Under the pieces are notes generated by a model, which was given only the letters and a program-made list of their open reading frames with translations, did not search any database and was not told the DNA's origin. The position numbers were made by a program, and so were the translations under genes. Shown here in pieces: positions 60,487 through 64,000 of a stretch of DNA of 64,000 nucleotides. Each line of letters begins with the position of its first letter. The stretch's first letter is position 1. Location: positions 22,523,558 to 22,587,557 of the forward strand of contig NC_053410.1 in assembly GCF_016859285.1 (NCBI RefSeq). Reading direction: 5' to 3'. The stretch comes from Xiphias gladius. Lineage: Eukaryota > Chordata > Actinopteri > Istiophoriformes > Xiphiidae.

Positions 60487-60989
60487 TTAGTTGAACAAAT
60501 ATTGGTTGGTTGGTCATAGGAAAAAAAAAATCTAACTCCAAAGGGAGTGGTGATACTCAGTCACTCAGTCAGTCCAGGACAGAGTAATAAAAGTAATAAA
60601 ATAATAAATGGGATATTCAGACATAGTACGATGAACAGCAGCAACAACTTCTTAACTTTTCCTAACACACATGTAATAAGCGGGACTCAGCCAACAACGC
60701 CTGCCTGACTGTAGCCTTACAGCAACTCTTATGGGACACACTACCTCAAATATAGAAAAGACATAGTAATTACAGGACAGTCTGTTACAGTAGCTGGTCT
60801 TTGACAGTCACGTGTGTTTAATATCTGTGACCTGCCATTTTGGAGGTATTGTTTACAGTGAGCGGTACAGTGAAAGTAGCAGCAAAGAACTTACATTACT
60901 TTTATACTTTTTTGTAGCAGTGAAAGCAGTAAAACTGGAGAAACAGAAGCAAAGAGAGAGGATACCATACCGAGACAAACTCAGCAGGG

Positions 60990-61233
60990 GTGCCAGAGAC
61001 TGTTTGGATAAATTAACAACAATGATCCATACAACTTCATCACAGAAAGTTTGAGTGCCGACCCTGCATTGCTTCCTCCAACCTCGTACTTGGGTATTAC
61101 CAACTATGTGGTTTATAGTATAAATGTGTATACCTTTGAACAGTTACGAAACGATGAATCCTTTGAAGCCCATGGACATTTCCCGTATGGCTGGGTGCAG
61201 GGTTTGTTTACATTTGGCTTTAATCAAATGTAG
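60990..61233 (+). pseudogene. Possible relic of a transposon-associated (YqaJ/SWIM-type) protein N-terminus
   Basis: A frame opening shortly after a TAA reads NDPYNFITESLSADPALLPP, then TSYLGITNYVVYSINVYTFE, QLRNDESFEAHGHFPYGWVQ. The pattern L-P-P-x-x-Y-x-x-I-x-N-Y-V/L followed by Y/F-T-x-E-Q-x-R/K and S-x-E-A then G-W-V resembles the N-terminus of repetitive YqaJ/SWIM-type proteins I recall from fish genomes. It has no start codon and ends after QGL in intron-like sequence. Identity is uncertain. Confidence 0.3.
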
Positions 61234-62217
61234 ATGGCTTTAATCAAACTTATGCTTAGCATAGCAGCCTTAACTAGCATTCACTTTTCCTCCCATTAAA
61301 GCAAAATATTACAAATATATCAAAAATTTAGGGTGTGATAATGATGAAGTCATGCTATACTGTATATTATCAGGGCCTGATGATGGTTTGTTCGTTTTGT
61401 TCATTTCGAACATCATCACATGTTAATATACGAAGTGAAAATGATCTAATCCTTCCCCTTTTTCATACAACATTATTACTTAATTACATCACCATTACAG
61501 AAACCATTGCCTGACATAGTCCTAAATTAAACTAGAAACATTGTTCCACCCAAATAAATAAATAAACAAGAGCATGTCATCATCAGGAAACAAATTAACA
61601 TCTGACACAGTACTAAAGTAAACAAGAAAGTATTCATCATTTTTATACTATTATTTTGTATATTATACCTTTACAGTCCTATGGATGAAGCAAAATGTAC
61701 GATTACACTATTGAATGACATTTTACAGTCTGAACATAACCCGATAAATCAGTTTCTGCTGCCCTGTCTGGGTGTATGTTAACCAGCGTGGCTAATTCAA
61801 AACAATGCATGGATATAACGTTAACATTAGCTACTGTAGAAGACAGAAAAACCAGCACATTTAGTAACGTTACTTAAAATGCTCCATGCTGACTACAGAA
61901 CAGCCTTGACCACAGGATACAATACCCAAAGATGGTGAAATACAACACTCCAGGCAAACATTCGCCTATCGTTGGTCGACCTCAAACATGGTTTATCATT
62001 TGAAACATGTAATTAGCATAACGTTAGCCACTTAGCGTGGCCGATCACTGTAATGTTCTCCTTGCTGGTGTTCCAACATATTTGGAGTCATTGCAGCTTT
62101 TGCCGGTGTTGTTAACAGGTAGTTAGTCTCGCTAGCTTTGTGCGCTTGTAAAATTTATATTTTAAAGGCTCATTATTACGGTTTTTGTATTTCTCTGTAA
62201 TGTAGCACAGAGTTATC

Positions 62218-62264
62218 AATATTATTATTATATAATATTATTATATTATAATATATAACATTCT
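62218..62264. repeat. (ATT)n / (TA)n tract
   Basis: ATATTATTATTATATAATAT and related A/T-only sequence. Confidence 0.85.
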
Positions 62265-63183
62265 TTCTCAGCCCTGGAACTCAAACCATTTTCTGTTGCC
62301 CACCAAAACTATATATTTAAATAATTAAATTAATATCATTAAAGTGCAACGACTAGTCGACTAATGGCTTGAACTAACAACTACTAGTCTACTAGGTTAA
62401 TCTTTGTTTGGGAGCAGCCCCAGTCATTTGTATTTATCTACACTTGAGATGATTCTCACACTTGTACAAAAGGCACCTCCCTTTTTTCTTTTGTACTACA
62501 AACCTTTACTTCAACCAGCTCAGTCTCAGAGAAGTCTGATCCATGACTGTGCTTATTAATGGTCATGCCTGACTTAATAGTGTATCCTGGAGCTGTGCAA
62601 ATGGATGGCCAAGCTCAGTAAACACTTTCATTTCCTGGAGGCTGACAGCAGCCGCTGTGGAGCAAACGACATCCAGTGGAATGAACCAAATGAAAGAGCA
62701 AATTATTCCTTCTTCTCCCTGGATGACATGTTCATCAGACCCTGAAAATGTGTTTTCCTCGCTTGCCCCTCTCAAAGCATTCTTGCTAAAATGCAACATT
62801 TGCGAGAGTGTGTATGTGACCAAGTGGGCATGTTTTTTTCAGTCACTGCTTGCTGATGATGAGTGGTAAACCATTGTACCGACAATAAAAACAAGATGAA
62901 ACTAATCTGAGGGATTGATGGATGTCAGCACCTAATGTACAGTATATATATTCCGCTACACCTAAGAGGAGAAACACAAGATAGCCTCTCTCTTTCCCCT
63001 CCTCCCTCACCTCAGGCAGTGGTCTTCTATCTGTTTGTGTTTCCCCATGTCTCTCAGTCAGAGGCTTCTGGCCGACTTGGCACTTACCTGACCTAGAAAA
63101 CAGAAAATCCGCAGCTTCCTGACTGAGTCCACTAAATTTAACACCCAACCCTTTTCTTCTCTCTGCAATCCTTGTTGTCCCAG

Positions 63184-63275
63184 GAGATTTAGACCTTCCG
63201 ACAACAATTGATAGGACTGCTAACTATAGCAGAGCAGTGGAGGGGATGAGGAGGAAGAAGAAGGCGGATTGTAAA
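63184..63275 (+). other. Exon-like segment, identity unknown
   Basis: A strong pyrimidine tract and acceptor (CCTTGTTGTCCCAG|GAG) begin a 92-bp segment ending at a plausible donor TAAAG|GTAAAC. In the stk32c frame it hits a stop at once (GAG ATT TAG), so it is not a kinase exon. Another frame is open throughout. It could be an unannotated noncoding or poison exon, or chance. Confidence 0.2.
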
Positions 63276-64000
63276 GGTAAACAACATGCAGCCATCCCTG
63301 GGATTTAACAGTGGCTCTTTGCTTTGAAGCAGGACATGAAAGAGCTTTTTTGTGTCCAAGTGATATGTTCAGCTAATAAGCATTTAATAAGTGCATGTGT
63401 TCAAGTAGCGGATAACATTGAGATTAACCAGAGGGAGGTCTGGTTAGACAGAGAAGAGCTAGAGGCTGAGGCAAAAGTCTGGGCTCTAGACCTAGATCAC
63501 TATTTCTTAACATATGAAAGATTTAGAGCAGCAGAAAGGGAATTTGGGCTTTTATTTTTATTTGTTGAGAATCACCTGCCTTGAGGCTGGGCACACAAGG
63601 GCAGAGAGAGTGACTATAGGTCATCTGCTCTGATACCTTATAGGAGATATGATATCAAAATACTAACTGATACTCCATGAAGGTGGCCAAGTGGAGTGAG
63701 AGTCTGTCCCAAGACCTTTTGTCAACCTTTAGGTCTCAAAATCATCGTCTAATTGTGACTACTGATGTTGTGGTACTGTAAATACTTTGTATAGGTCATA
63801 CTATTATACTGTATATATTTTCAGTGGCCTTTAACAAACACTTTCAAACATTTCACATAAACCCTAGATGTTCACAGGCTTAACATCACAGCTCAACAGA
63901 CGAGGCAAGTCCACGAGTGAGTCAAGATGTCACATCTAGCTCAGACATGTCTGTAACAACAGCAGGACAGAAAAAAGCGAACGCCCTAAAAGTTTTTAGA

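Overview
This window looks like teleost fish genomic DNA, probably from a percomorph. The genes are split by GT-AG introns, intergenic and intronic DNA is AT-rich, and the interspersed repeats are typical of fish (Tc1/mariner, hAT-Charlie-like and Harbinger-like elements, foldback MITEs, SINE tails, long GT microsatellites). It is an ordinary vertebrate chromosomal segment. I saw no prokaryotic operon, CRISPR array, intact virus or intact transposase.

Three protein-coding genes can be supported, all by reading exons and splice sites directly. (1) pwwp2b, minus strand: coding exons 17534-17395 and 15206-13475, predicted 623 aa, with a C-terminal PWWP chromatin-reader domain. (2) lrrc27, minus strand: ten coding exons from 24540 down to 18588. 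They splice into one uninterrupted 445-codon frame with N-terminal leucine-rich repeats and a charged C-terminal half. (3) stk32c, plus strand: coding exon 1 at 26390-26471 and exon 2 at 53483-53538, separated by a 27-kb intron. Only the first 46 residues, through the glycine-rich ATP loop, are in the window, and the rest of the kinase lies to the right. The order pwwp2b - lrrc27 - (divergent) stk32c matches the order I recall for human 10q26.3, which supports the identifications.

Layout: 1-7.6 kb has no recognised gene, with one foldback MITE and one speculative two-exon small ORF. 7.6-9.6 kb is probably the last, mostly untranslated, exon of pwwp2b. 10.8-12.5 kb holds an unusual 1.6-kb palindromic Tc1-type element. 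13.5-17.5 kb is the pwwp2b coding region and 18.5-24.5 kb is lrrc27. 24.5-26.4 kb is the divergent lrrc27/stk32c promoter region and contains a perfect RFX X-box. 26.5-64 kb is stk32c intron 1, exon 2 and part of intron 2. It carries a 2.0-kb hAT relic with target-site duplication (36.06-38.09 kb), a Tc1 relic (29.1-29.9 kb), a 545-bp Harbinger-like MITE (59.9-60.5 kb), several other MITEs and a ~260-bp GT/TATG microsatellite.

The three genes are not an obvious pathway: a chromatin reader, an LRR/coiled-coil protein of unknown function, and a kinase. Observations worth following up are the two in-frame stk32c start codons (the better-context one creates an N-myristoylation motif), the X-box upstream of lrrc27, the pwwp2b stop codon that overlaps a splice donor, a possible retained-intron C-terminus in lrrc27, and the palindromic Tc1 structure.
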